A stretch of DNA of 64,000 bases from Chitinophagales bacterium. GTDB taxonomy: Bacteria > Bacteroidota > Bacteroidia > Chitinophagales > UBA2359. Positions 44,240-56,767 of this stretch are shown here, one piece after another. The stretch covers positions 1,496,501 to 1,560,500 of the forward strand of contig JAWKLZ010000002.1 of NCBI GenBank assembly GCA_041392475.1. Direction: 5' to 3'. Made by a program: the position numbers and the translations under genes. Below the pieces are notes generated by a model that had not been told where the DNA came from, ran no database searches, and saw nothing but the letters and a program-made list of their open reading frames with translations. Position 1 is the stretch's first letter; every line of letters begins with the position of its first letter.

Positions 44240-44832
44240 GCTACCCTAATCATTAGTCGAGCTCTTATTATAGTAGTACTAAATATTTGGTCTTTTTTAT
44301 CAAAGATAGTAACTTAGTCATTATTTGGTAAAAAAATAATTTATTTTCCTGAATCCCAATTCACATGTATAATAATTAATTAAAATAAAAATTGTTATTA
44401 TTCAAATTATTAAGACGATAGAATTAAAAAAAAGACTGCTTTTTTGTTGTTTTACATATAAAAGCAGTAACTTCGCTGCAATGAAAGTAGCAAATGTAGA
44501 TAACGGAAAATTTATTTTTTTTCACTACATTCGCCTCGAAGAATGTTTTTAAGAAATAATTATAGCGTGTAATCATCATCATTTTATTATTTAATTTTTC
44601 AAAAAAAAACTACTTCGACTTTTATCAAGTAGTATATTTTGAAGCTTTACTGTTTTTGACATTACATCCTACACAAAACTCATCTTTCTTTTGAATGAGA
44701 ATAGAAAGAAAGGTAAGTTATTCTGGTTATTATTATTCTATCAAAGACTAAATGTCATTGGTAAATAAAAGTAAGCCATTTAGGGAAGCCTATATTTAGT
44801 TTGTAATGTTGTAAATCAAGACATTATTGCAT
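44240..44832. other. Long A/T-rich non-coding gap upstream of the thiol-redox cluster
   Basis: About 590 bases with no supported gene. It contains small inverted repeats, ACTGCTTTT/AAAAGCAGT (44435-44443 and 44460-44468) and CTACTT...AAGTAG near 44611-44633. I see no tRNA, riboswitch core or long ORF. The size is unusual for this dense region. Confidence 0.6.
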
Positions 44833-46131
44833 ATGAGGAATTTAACTACACGTTTATTCATAATATTATTAGCCATCATTTATCTAACCAGCCCAACTTT
44901 TGCTCAAAATGAGGAAAGTCCTGTACGTTGGACATTTGAATATAAAGCCGTAAACAATAGTTCAAGTGAATATGAACTACGATTTATTGCCAATACACTT
45001 CCCGGCTGGTATATATACTCCCAAGAATTAGAATCAAGACCACCTATCCCGACCAGTTTTGTGTTCGAGAAGAACATGAACGATTATATGATGATTGGCA
45101 ATATTGAAGAAGAAGGTGATTTGATTGTAAAATTTGACGAACTTTTTGAACAAGATATAAAAAAATATACTGACAAAGTAATATTTAAATCCAGAATAGT
45201 CGTGTCTGGTACGAGTAGTGTTCAAGTAAAAGGTCATTTAGAGTATATGGCTTGTGATGCATCTACCTGTAAACCTCCTACACAAGTAGAATTTCTTTTT
45301 GAAATTGAACCAGATGACAACACCCCTCTCATTACTACCAATGAAATCGAAGATTACAAGGTCATGAATAGCCCAAGCTATTCTATCATGGATAGAATAA
45401 ACAATAATGGAATGATTATCAATGTTCCCGAAGGGCCAATAGAAATTCGACAAAGTAATAGTAAAAAATACACAGAAACAAAGGTTGATATTGCATTAAC
45501 TGGTTCGGAAAATATTGTCAATGAAGATAAGGAGCAAATAATAGATGAAGAAGGAGGCAATCTTTTGGTAGCTGCCAACATCTCCAACTATTTAAAAAAG
45601 AAGAAGAAAAAAATGGCAAAACCTACCATCGCAAGTAGAACTATTCAGAAAAAAGAAAAGAAAAATATATCTACCAGTATTGCCAAATCCAACCCTGTGA
45701 AATGGACTTTTGACCTAGAAAAAGGAGAAAAAAGCAATTACAGTTTGGTATTCAAGGCGGATGTAGAGAATGAATGGAATTTATCTCAAAATGCACCTAT
45801 ATTATCTTTTGATAATAAACAAAGCATTGTTTCAGTTGAAGGAGATATGCGTATGGAAAAAACAAATGACGGAAAATTAATATTTAGAAAAACTGTTAAA
45901 TTTAAAGATAATGTAATGCTCACAGGGAAAATGAGCTATAAACTTACCGATACTGACGGAAAAGTAATAGAGAGAGAAGCAAGTTTTGCCTTCAATCAAG
46001 GTGGAGATGTCATTACATATCAAAACAAAGCAGGATGGTGGATAGGTTCAATCGTATCCTTATCAATACTCCTCCTGTTAATCATAGGATGGAAAGGAAA
46101 AGAAACACTACTTCATTCTAAAGACAATTAA
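44833..46131 (+). CDS. Periplasmic DsbD N-terminal-domain protein with C-terminal membrane anchor
   Basis: I use the ATG at 44833 (432 residues). The signal peptide ends near TFAQ. The first domain (about 25-160) is like the DsbD alpha domain ('PVRWTFEYKAVN...YELRFIANTLPGWYIYSQ', 'PTSFVFEKN') and keeps the cysteine pair C141/C146. A charged linker with a KKKKKKM run leads to a second copy of the domain (about 280-395, 'NPVKWTFDLEKGEKSNYSLVFKADVENEWNLSQN') that has no cysteines. A single C-terminal helix (about 400-420) anchors it. It lacks the electron-transfer transmembrane and thioredoxin parts of DsbD and probably partners with the next gene. Confidence 0.85.
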   Translation: MRNLTTRLFIILLAIIYLTSPTFAQNEESPVRWTFEYKAVNNSSSEYELRFIANTLPGWYIYSQELESRPPIPTSFVFEKNMNDYMMIGNIEEEGDLIVKFDELFEQDIKKYTDKVIFKSRIVVSGTSSVQVKGHLEYMACDASTCKPPTQVEFLFEIEPDDNTPLITTNEIEDYKVMNSPSYSIMDRINNNGMIINVPEGPIEIRQSNSKKYTETKVDIALTGSENIVNEDKEQIIDEEGGNLLVAANISNYLKKKKKKMAKPTIASRTIQKKEKKNISTSIAKSNPVKWTFDLEKGEKSNYSLVFKADVENEWNLSQNAPILSFDNKQSIVSVEGDMRMEKTNDGKLIFRKTVKFKDNVMLTGKMSYKLTDTDGKVIEREASFAFNQGGDVITYQNKAGWWIGSIVSLSILLLLIIGWKGKETLLHSKDN

Positions 46132-46158
46132 TTAAAAAAATCTGGTATAAATTGTGCG

Positions 46159-46200
46159 AACGGATGCAACACTTAGGTATTGCATCCGTTTTTATTTAAG
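46159..46200 (+). terminator. Rho-independent terminator
   Basis: AACGGATGCAA (46159-46169) pairs with TTGCATCCGTT (46180-46190) with a 10-base loop, followed by TTTATTT. It separates the accessory DsbD-N gene from dsbD. Confidence 0.93.
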
Positions 46201-46373
46201 TAAATAATAGTCTAATTATTATCCAATATTGATTTTTAGATTGACCTCAAATTGACAAATTATTTATAGCATTATTTTTGTAATTTTCATATTTTTCCTT
46301 ATCATACCTACCTATCCCGTAAATTTGATAAACAGTTTTATTTAATGTATGAATTATTAAAATTTATTTTACT

Positions 46374-49097
46374 GTGAAAAATAATCTCTTATTACTGTTG
46401 TTGTTTTTTTTAAGTACAAGTACCCTATGCGCCCAAGTACTTGAGCCTGTAAAATGGACAAGTAAAGCAGAGCAAGTAGGGGAGAATGAATTTGTACTAA
46501 CTTTCACTGCAAAAATTCAGGACGGGTGGTACTTATACTCTCAAACCTTAGACGAAGGAGGTCCTATTCCCACAAGTTTTGATTTTGAGGGAGTAAAAGA
46601 TGTAAAGCTAATAGGAAAAATTCAAGAAATTGGCGATTTGAAGGAAGCATTTGAGCCCATGTTTGAGATGACGGTACGAAAATATGGGAAAAGTGCGGCT
46701 TTTAAGGCAAAAATCAAAACTGCAAATCCCAATGTACATATTGAAGTGCCTGTGATGTATATGTCTTGTAATGATGAAAGTTGTGTCAAATTAGATGAAT
46801 ACTTCGAATTTGATTTAAAAACAGTAATTGCTCCAACAGAGGAAAAGAAAACAACTGATCCAGAAAAAGAAACGACTTCAACCAAAGAGGATAAAACCCA
46901 AAAAGTATTCACTCCAAAATCTTCTACTGATGATAAAAAGTCAACTACTTCAAATGTAGATACCAAAACTTCCAGTACACCTGTTGTTGAGGAGAAAAAA
47001 GAAACTAAGCCTACTAAAAAGGAAGATATAGTAAAAAACACTACTGCTACACAAAATTCAAAAGAGGTAGCTAAAACAACAGATGCCAAAAAAGAAACAA
47101 CAGAGGGTGAAGAGGAAGAACAAGATACAGAAGAGGCTACAACTGAAACTTCAAATCTTGCAGACAATCCCATAATAGGAGGAGAAATGTTTGAACCTGT
47201 TCATTGGAGGTTCGATAAAAAAGACTTGGGAAATGGCGAATACCTTTTGAGTTTCTATGCAACAATGGATGAGGGATGGTATATCTACTCACAAGAACTA
47301 GCAGACGGAGGACCCTTACCTACCGAATTTTACTTTCAGCCAAATGGCAATGTGTCATTTATGCACCCTAAACCCAAAGAGATTAGTGATCATAAAAAGG
47401 AAGGATTTGACAACTATTTTGAGATGGAAGTCATCAAGTATTCCAAAGAAGTTACTTTTCAACAACAAATAAAAAGCACTGATCCGACAACCGAAATTGC
47501 AGGATATGTACGATTTATGACCTGTGATGCTGAAAGATGTTTACCCCCTCAGAATGTTGAATTTCTATTCAATCAAGGAGGTGCTGTTTCACCAGTTGTC
47601 TCAGATATGGATGGAAATGATATAGACGAAAGTTCATTGCAGGTATATAACCCCAATGAAGGGAAATCGCAAAGTTACTGGAGTATTTTTGTATGGGGTT
47701 TTTTAGGAGGATTGCTTGCACTGCTTACTCCCTGCGTTTTTCCAATGATTCCACTGACAGTGAGTTTTTTCACTAAAAGCAGCAAGAACAAGAAAAAAGG
47801 TTTGATTAACGCCGCCATATACGCCCTATCTATTGTAGTGATTTATGTTAGTTTAGGTATTTTGGTCACATTGTTATTTGGCGCAACAGCATTGAATGAG
47901 TTAGCCACCAATCCGTGGATGAATATTGGATTCTTTTTAATATTCATGTTTTTTGCATTTTCTTTCTTTGGCTATTACGAATTGACCCTTCCAAGTTGGT
48001 TGGTCAATCGCTCGGATGAAGCAAGTGATAAAGGTGGTTTGATAGGCATCTTCTTCATGGCATTTACCCTCGCGTTGGTATCTTTTTCATGCACTGGTCC
48101 CATCATTGGTTCTTTGTTAGTCGTTGCAGCAGAAGGAGGTATTGCAGGTCCTGCAATAGGTATGACAGGCTTCGCTGTTGCATTAGCCTTTCCTTTTGCA
48201 CTTTTTGCAGCTTTCCCCGGTTGGCTCAATTCACTCCCCCGTTCAGGTGGTTGGCTGAACAGTGTAAAAGTAGTGTTGGGTTTTATTGAAGTAGGTCTGG
48301 CCCTCAAATTTTTATCCAATGCGGACTTAGTAGAGCAATGGGGTTTGATTAAACGAGAAACATTCTTGGTGATATGGATCATACTCTTAATCGGACTAGG
48401 ATTGTACCTATTAGGTAAAATTAAATTTCCCCATGATTCGCCCATCAAAAAACTTTCTAAATCACGCATCGGAATGGCAGTATTGAGTTTTGCATTTGCC
48501 ATATATTTGGTGCCAGGTATCTTTGGACAGCCGCTTAGTTTGGTGAGTGGGTTTCCGCCTCCTGATTTCTATAGTTATGGTTATAAAGGACACTGCCCTT
48601 TAGATTTGGCTTGTGTACACGATTATGAGGAAGGGCTAGCGATAGCCAAACAAACGGGCAAACCTTTGATGTTGGACTTCACAGGTTGGGCTTGTGTAAA
48701 TTGCAGAAAGATGGAAGAACAAGTTTGGAGTCAACCCGAAGTACTGGAAAAACTACAAAAAGACTACATTGTTGTATCGCTCTATGTCGATGAAAAGGCA
48801 GATTTACCAGAAGCCGATCAATATGAATACACCAGCAATGGCAGAAAAAAGAAAGTAAAAACCGTTGGAGACAAATGGGCACACTTCCAAATCAGCTGCT
48901 TTGGGAGCAATGCACAACCCAAATACATACTTTTGAACCATCAAGAAGAAATGCTCAAAAAAGAAACAGTGGGATATGATCCTGATGTGTCAAAATTTGT
49001 AAATTTCTTAGATGCAGGTTTGGAAAACTTCAAAAATAACAAATCAGAGGCACATACGATCTGCAAACAGGGTGTGGCATTGAAAGGGCAACCCTAA
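46374..49097 (+). CDS. dsbD: Thiol:disulfide interchange protein DsbD with duplicated N-terminal domain
   Basis: The 907-residue protein has a signal peptide and two DsbD-alpha domains: about 22-160 with cysteine pair C132/C137, and about 275-410 with C384/C389. A 100-residue K/E/T-rich low-complexity linker lies between them. The transmembrane domain (about 435-690) keeps both redox cysteines, C454 (TPCVFPMIP) and C573 (SCTGPIIG). The C-terminal thioredoxin-like domain has C774-V-N-C777 (ACVNCRK). Electrons should flow from cytosolic thioredoxin through the membrane to the periplasm. The start is GTG at 46374; no in-frame ATG is suitable. A thioredoxin lipoprotein gene follows 19 bp later. 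Confidence 0.95.
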   Translation: MKNNLLLLLLFFLSTSTLCAQVLEPVKWTSKAEQVGENEFVLTFTAKIQDGWYLYSQTLDEGGPIPTSFDFEGVKDVKLIGKIQEIGDLKEAFEPMFEMTVRKYGKSAAFKAKIKTANPNVHIEVPVMYMSCNDESCVKLDEYFEFDLKTVIAPTEEKKTTDPEKETTSTKEDKTQKVFTPKSSTDDKKSTTSNVDTKTSSTPVVEEKKETKPTKKEDIVKNTTATQNSKEVAKTTDAKKETTEGEEEEQDTEEATTETSNLADNPIIGGEMFEPVHWRFDKKDLGNGEYLLSFYATMDEGWYIYSQELADGGPLPTEFYFQPNGNVSFMHPKPKEISDHKKEGFDNYFEMEVIKYSKEVTFQQQIKSTDPTTEIAGYVRFMTCDAERCLPPQNVEFLFNQGGAVSPVVSDMDGNDIDESSLQVYNPNEGKSQSYWSIFVWGFLGGLLALLTPCVFPMIPLTVSFFTKSSKNKKKGLINAAIYALSIVVIYVSLGILVTLLFGATALNELATNPWMNIGFFLIFMFFAFSFFGYYELTLPSWLVNRSDEASDKGGLIGIFFMAFTLALVSFSCTGPIIGSLLVVAAEGGIAGPAIGMTGFAVALAFPFALFAAFPGWLNSLPRSGGWLNSVKVVLGFIEVGLALKFLSNADLVEQWGLIKRETFLVIWIILLIGLGLYLLGKIKFPHDSPIKKLSKSRIGMAVLSFAFAIYLVPGIFGQPLSLVSGFPPPDFYSYGYKGHCPLDLACVHDYEEGLAIAKQTGKPLMLDFTGWACVNCRKMEEQVWSQPEVLEKLQKDYIVVSLYVDEKADLPEADQYEYTSNGRKKKVKTVGDKWAHFQISCFGSNAQPKYILLNHQEEMLKKETVGYDPDVSKFVNFLDAGLENFKNNKSEAHTICKQGVALKGQP

Positions 49098-49116
49098 ACC
49101 AAATAATTAATTAAGA

Positions 49117-49551
49117 ATGAAAAAGTTATTATTCGTTATTTCAATTTTGTTTTTCGTGGTAGGTTGTAGTTCGGGCAAAAAGACAACTACTTCCAGAAAA
49201 AGTTTGCAGTTTGAACATACCTCGTTTGACGAAGCATTGGCAAAAGCAAAAAGAGAAAATAAGCCGATATTCATTGATTTCTACACAACTTGGTGCGGCC
49301 CCTGCAAAATGATGGAACAGTCCGTATTTACCGATTCAGGGATTATTTCACTGTACAACCAAAACTTCGTGAACCTAAAAATTGATGCAGAAAAAGGAGA
49401 AGGTATCGAACTTGCTCAAAAATTTCGTGTGGCAGGATTTCCATATTTAGTGTATCTTGACAGTGATGGCAATATGGTACAAAAACATTTGGGTTATATG
49501 AGTGTCCAAATGATGATGCAAATGGGTAAGAAAAGCATGAAAAAAAGTTGA
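49117..49551 (+). CDS. Thioredoxin-fold lipoprotein
   Basis: A 144-residue lipoprotein (lipobox VVGC, Cys17) with a thioredoxin domain: 'FDEALAKAKRENKPIFIDFYTTWCGPCKMMEQSVF', active site C60-G-P-C63 (WCGPC), and 'VAGFPYLVYLDSDGN' with the cis-proline. The residues before the active site resemble the C-terminal domain of DsbD and YyaL-type proteins. It is only 19 bp after dsbD and should be its periplasmic partner, accepting reducing power and passing it to envelope substrates. A strong terminator follows. Confidence 0.93.
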   Translation: MKKLLFVISILFFVVGCSSGKKTTTSRKSLQFEHTSFDEALAKAKRENKPIFIDFYTTWCGPCKMMEQSVFTDSGIISLYNQNFVNLKIDAEKGEGIELAQKFRVAGFPYLVYLDSDGNMVQKHLGYMSVQMMMQMGKKSMKKS

Positions 49552-49602
49552 TAGATAAGATATTGAAGTGAATTTCGATAGAAATTCTCTGCACAAAAAA
49601 AG

Positions 49603-49641
49603 ACGGCATGATTGTGAATATTTTCTTCACAATCATGCCGT
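49603..49641. terminator. Bidirectional terminator between the thioredoxin lipoprotein and recJ
   Basis: A perfect 16-bp stem (ACGGCATGATTGTGAA at 49603-49618 with its complement at 49626-49641), loop of 7 bases, flanked by A- and T-rich runs on both sides. Confidence 0.93.
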
Positions 49642-49706
49642 TTCAATTATATTTATGCAATATCAAAACACACTTTTTTACAAAATCTAATAGTAGAATT
49701 TTGCCT

Positions 49707-51473
49707 TCAATCCTCCAAACTTGGTAGTCCATTCTCTGAAGCTACTGCAACAGGTGTTTTAGCCTCTTCAATATCTTTCAAACGAATTTGTAGAGAAGTT
49801 TGACCATTATAATGTATTTCTTCAATCGTAAAACACATATCAAAAGGCTGTTGATTTTTCATAAAACCAAATTTGTGGCCTAAGTTATAGCCAATTCCTT
49901 TGACTCTGAAAACACCATCATGCGTTGCATAAATCCTCAAATGATTTTTTTGATTGCCTACCAACCTTGTCCAGCCAGTATCCATCACATTTTGAGCAAT
50001 AAAAACAGGCTTCGTATTCCCAGGGCCAAAAGGAGCAAATTGACGTAAAATATTGAAGAAACGAGGGTTGACATTCTTCAATTCTAACTCTGTATCAATC
50101 TCAATTTCAGGGGTGAGCATATCCTCTTCAATTGTATCTGACACTACTTTTTCAAATTTTTTGATAAAAGCAGGCACATTTTCTTCTTTCATCGTCAGAC
50201 CAGCCGCATACTTGTGTCCCCCAAACTGATCCAAAAGTTCGCTACATTCTTTGATAGCATTGTAAATATCGAAGTTTTTGACCGATCGAGCAGAACCTGC
50301 AACCTCACCGTCCGCCTCTCCCCTTGTTAGGATGATGGTCGGGCGATAGAATTTTTCTAGCAAGCGGGAAGCCACAATACCGATGACTCCTTTGTGCCAA
50401 TCTGTCTTAAAAAGTACTGTAGATTTTTTCTTAGAATCAGAAGGCGTATTTTCAATCAATTCCAATGCCTCTTTGGTATTTTCTGCATCCACTTTCCTAC
50501 GCTTGAAGTTCTTCTTCTGCAATAAATCTGCCCCTTTTTTCGCCAACATACCTTCTGACGAAACCAGTAAACTCACCGCATCCGTACCTTTGTCCATCCT
50601 ACCCGCCGCATTGATGCGAGGAGCAATGTTGAACACAATATCGGAAATGCTGATTTGCGATTTGCGACTCAATTCACTCAACTCAATGAGCGAACGAAAT
50701 CCAGGACGAGGGCTGCGGTTGAGGCGTTGAAGCCCAAAATAAGCCAACACTCGATTTTCATCCGTGATAGGAACAATATCGGCAGCAATACTTACAACTA
50801 CTAAGTCCAACAATTTGGTTACTTTGTGAAACTCAATACCTTTTTTTTGAGCAAAAGCCTGAACGAGTTTGAAGCCAACACCACATCCACTGAGTTCATC
50901 ATACGGATAATTGCAGTCTATTCGCTTAGGATCCAAAACTGCAAAAGCAGGTGGGAGTTCATCACTCGGACGGTGGTGATCGCAGATAATAAAATCTATG
51001 CCCAACTTGTTGGCATATTCAATTTTATCATGCGCTTTAATACCACAGTCTAAGGCTATCACCAAGGTATAACCATTCTGGTGCGCCCAGTCTATTCCTT
51101 GATAGGAAATACCATACCCTTCCGCATAACGGTCAGGAACATAGTAAGCTAAGTGAAAATACAAATCCCTAAAAAAACTATACACCAGCGCAACGGCTGT
51201 TGTTCCATCTACATCATAATCGCCGTAAACCAATATTTTTTCCTTCTTGTGCATCGCACGATCTATGCGCTCGACCGCCTTATCCATGTCTGCCATAAGG
51301 AAAGGATCATGAAGGTGATCGTAGGAAGGTCGGAAAAACTTAATTGCCTCATCGTATGTAGTAATGTTTCTCTGTGCGAGTAATTTACATAAGGTTCGGT
51401 TGATTTTTAACGAATGGTAGAGGGCATCAACGATTGACTCATCGACGTCTTTTATTACCCATTTTTTCTTCAT
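49707..51473 (-). CDS. recJ: Single-stranded-DNA-specific exonuclease RecJ
   Basis: The 588-residue RecJ has the DHH phosphoesterase motifs 'VYGDYDVDGTTAVAL' (about 80-94), 'LVIALDCGIKAHDKI', 'FIICDHHRPSDELP' with the DHH triad, and 'SGCGVGFKL'. The DHHA1 region contains 'WHKGVIGIVASRLLEKFYRPTIILT', 'AGSARSVKNFDIYNAI' and 'DQFGGHKYAAGLTM'. RecJ degrades single-stranded DNA 5' to 3' in recombination and mismatch repair. ATG at 51473, divergent from secA across 466 bases. Confidence 0.97.
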   Translation of the reverse strand: MKKKWVIKDVDESIVDALYHSLKINRTLCKLLAQRNITTYDEAIKFFRPSYDHLHDPFLMADMDKAVERIDRAMHKKEKILVYGDYDVDGTTAVALVYSFFRDLYFHLAYYVPDRYAEGYGISYQGIDWAHQNGYTLVIALDCGIKAHDKIEYANKLGIDFIICDHHRPSDELPPAFAVLDPKRIDCNYPYDELSGCGVGFKLVQAFAQKKGIEFHKVTKLLDLVVVSIAADIVPITDENRVLAYFGLQRLNRSPRPGFRSLIELSELSRKSQISISDIVFNIAPRINAAGRMDKGTDAVSLLVSSEGMLAKKGADLLQKKNFKRRKVDAENTKEALELIENTPSDSKKKSTVLFKTDWHKGVIGIVASRLLEKFYRPTIILTRGEADGEVAGSARSVKNFDIYNAIKECSELLDQFGGHKYAAGLTMKEENVPAFIKKFEKVVSDTIEEDMLTPEIEIDTELELKNVNPRFFNILRQFAPFGPGNTKPVFIAQNVMDTGWTRLVGNQKNHLRIYATHDGVFRVKGIGYNLGHKFGFMKNQQPFDMCFTIEEIHYNGQTSLQIRLKDIEEAKTPVAVASENGLPSLED

Positions 51474-51939
51474 CTATTTCGAGAGAGACCCTGTTTGCTT
51501 CCATTATCAAACTAACTGCAATTCTGTAACAGCGTCCCTATTATGCCTAACTTTGACTCTAACAAAGTTAGGTTGCTATCGGTTTTATTCCATACAATAA
51601 AACTTCGCTTATCAGCAATTTGTCAATATCCAACTTTTTATAGAAAAAACCTAATTTCTTGAACGTCTTTAGCCAATAGCAGCCAAAAAACCGATTTACC
51701 TTTTCCCAATAATCTGTTACAACTGTAAGCATCTGCGTTTAATCTGCGCTATCCGCATTCCAATTTCGTCAGGCCTTCCTCCAAAAACCGCAATAATGTC
51801 AGCTTATATAGTAGCGGTACAATCTTTGAGCCTCATGTAAACCGATTTAATGAACAAATAATCGTAATTTTACCGATTGTTTGGCTGTCATTGTGGCAAA
51901 TGCACAAGCGACGAATTGTAAACCTGAAATATATCAATC
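51474..51939. other. Divergent intergenic region between recJ and secA
   Basis: 466 bases containing a perfect 10-bp inverted repeat (51546-51555 / 51563-51572), a short direct repeat (ATCTGCG at 51731 and 51742, part of an ATCTGCGTTTAATCTGCG string) and A/T-rich flanks. No ORF or RNA gene is supported. Confidence 0.65.
51546..51572. repeat. Palindrome between recJ and secA
   Basis: CCTAACTTTG (51546-51555) and CAAAGTTAGG (51563-51572) are exact reverse complements around 7 bases (ACTCTAA). Position in a divergent promoter region, with no gene ending nearby, favours an operator or mRNA leader hairpin over a terminator. Confidence 0.8.
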
Positions 51940-55284
<3,345 letters not shown>

Positions 55285-55309
55285 TAATTTAATCTTTCGG
55301 TCACAGTTT

Positions 55310-55359
55310 AAAAAGGCTTCAATTATTCGGCAAAGTAACGAGTAATGAAGCCTTTTTTT
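55310..55359 (+). terminator. Rho-independent terminator after secA
   Basis: AAAAAGGCTTCAATTATTCG (55310-55329) and the near-complement 55339-55358 (CGAGTAATGAAGCC then T residues) form a stem ending in seven T residues. Confidence 0.9.
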
Positions 55360-55423
55360 GTTGAAGGATTTTCATATAGGAACTAATTACTTCAAAAAAG
55401 TGTTCGTAGAGTAGAAAAAAATA

Positions 55424-55456
55424 TTTGCATCGAACCTGTTATTCTTTGTATATTTG
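55424..55456 (+). promoter_or_regulatory. Promoter candidate for yqeY-cvpA
   Basis: TTTG (55424-55427), 21 bases, TATATTTG (55449-55456), 62 bases before the ATG at 55519. Confidence 0.55.
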
Positions 55457-55518
55457 TAAGTTATAAAACAATAGGTAAAGTATTCCTTTAAGAGATTTTA
55501 ACAATAATTAGATATAAG

Positions 55519-55968
55519 ATGAGTTTAGAGCAGTTGATAAACAATGATATAAAAACGGCAATGCGTGCGAAGGATCAAGGACGCTTACGAGCTTTGAGAG
55601 CAATAAAATCGGAAATCTTATTGGCAAAAACAGCCGAAGGAGCAAGTGATGTATTGGGAGAAGCAGCAGAAATAAAAATATTGTCAAAAATGGTTAAACA
55701 GCGAAGAGATTCGTTAGAGATATACAAGACACAAGGCAGAGAAGAATTGGCCTTAAAAGAACACGAAGAAATAAACACAATTGAAGACTATCTTCCAAAA
55801 CAATTAAGTCAAGAAGAAATAAAAACTGCCATACAAAAAATCATAGAAGATACAGGAGCTTCATCTATGCGTGATATGGGTAAAGTGATGGGCATTGCTA
55901 ACAAAAATTTAGCTGGCAAAGCCGATGGCAAAACCATTTCGAGTATTGTAAAGCAACTGTTGAATTAA
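55519..55968 (+). CDS. GatB/YqeY domain protein
   Basis: A 149-residue protein of the YqeY family: 'MSLEQLINNDIKTAMRAKDQGRLRALRAIKSEILLAKT', 'EIKILSKMVKQRRDSLEIYKTQGREELALKEHEEINTIEDYLPKQLS', and 'GASSMRDMGKVMGIANKNLAGKADGKTISSIVKQLL'. The C-terminal part resembles the tRNA-binding tail of GatB, and a translation-related role is presumed, but the function is not proven. cvpA follows 13 bp downstream, so both are likely in one operon. Confidence 0.93.
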   Translation: MSLEQLINNDIKTAMRAKDQGRLRALRAIKSEILLAKTAEGASDVLGEAAEIKILSKMVKQRRDSLEIYKTQGREELALKEHEEINTIEDYLPKQLSQEEIKTAIQKIIEDTGASSMRDMGKVMGIANKNLAGKADGKTISSIVKQLLN

Positions 55969-55981
55969 ATAGTCATTAAAC

Positions 55982-56545
55982 ATGGCAATAAATCCCATAG
56001 ATATTTCATTTTTAGTCGTTATCGCTTATGGTGTTTTTCAAGGACTGAAAAAAGGTTTTATTGGAACTGTTCTTTCTATCGCCAAAGTAGCCATCACATT
56101 ATTTGTGGCCCTTCGATTCAGTTTTATTTTATCGAGGGTATTGGATAGGATGTTCGTTGGTGCTTCGTCTTTCACTCCCATTTTAGCATTTATTTTGTTG
56201 ATGGTGATGGTAGGATCATTCTTTTACCTCATTGGCAATACCTTAGAACAGTTTGTAAAAGCCGCTCGACTATCGACTATCAACCGGTGGATGGGCATTG
56301 GTATATGGGTCATTGCCCTTATTATGGGGTATAGCACCATTATTTCGATGTCTGACAATAGCGGATTACTGGCACAATGGGTCAAAGACACCTCTTATGT
56401 CTATCCCTACATCGAACCTTTTTCTGCTGTTGCTTCCTGCAAAATAGGAGAGATTTTTCCTGCAATACAAAAAATAATGCAATCACTATTAACTGTTATA
56501 GAAAGCTTAGTAGGTGCATTGGTAGGCGCTTGTGGACTTCGATAG
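55982..56545 (+). CDS. cvpA: CvpA family membrane protein
   Basis: The 187-residue protein has four membrane helices and the CvpA opening 'INPIDISFLVVIAYGVFQGLKKGFIGTVLSIAKVAITLFVALRFSFILS', then 'LAFILLMVMVGSFFYLIGNTLEQFVKAARLSTINRWMGIGIWVIALIMGYSTIISM'. CvpA proteins are linked to colicin V secretion and cell-envelope or biofilm phenotypes, with no defined activity. It is 13 bp after yqeY. Confidence 0.88.
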   Translation: MAINPIDISFLVVIAYGVFQGLKKGFIGTVLSIAKVAITLFVALRFSFILSRVLDRMFVGASSFTPILAFILLMVMVGSFFYLIGNTLEQFVKAARLSTINRWMGIGIWVIALIMGYSTIISMSDNSGLLAQWVKDTSYVYPYIEPFSAVASCKIGEIFPAIQKIMQSLLTVIESLVGALVGACGLR

Positions 56546-56607
56546 TCTGCAAAGAAAAATGTGCCTCACAAAAACGTTTCATAGAAAAGTCAAGTTTCCA
56601 GAAGCAG

Positions 56608-56638
56608 TTGCATTTTCCCCATATATCCATTAACTTTG
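56608..56638 (+). promoter_or_regulatory. Promoter candidate for the gene at 56768
   Basis: TTG (56608-56610), 20 bases, TAACTTTG (56631-56638). Confidence 0.5.
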
Positions 56639-56767
56639 TTAGTATAAGCACCTCTTCAAATTTATCCAATCCCCCATTATTTATTAGCACATTTTGGTTC
56701 GTAGAATCCTAAACAAAATGATGCACTTCAAATATTGAAGCTTTAACCACAAAATTACCAGTGCTTT

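Noticed and set aside
46622..47173. A 183-codon antisense frame in dsbD (serine/valine-rich)
   Set aside because: It mirrors the low-complexity K/E/T linker; composition is an artefact of the opposite strand.
47975..48502. A 175-codon antisense frame in the DsbD membrane domain
   Set aside because: Opposite strand of hydrophobic codons; no known family and overlaps a certain gene entirely.
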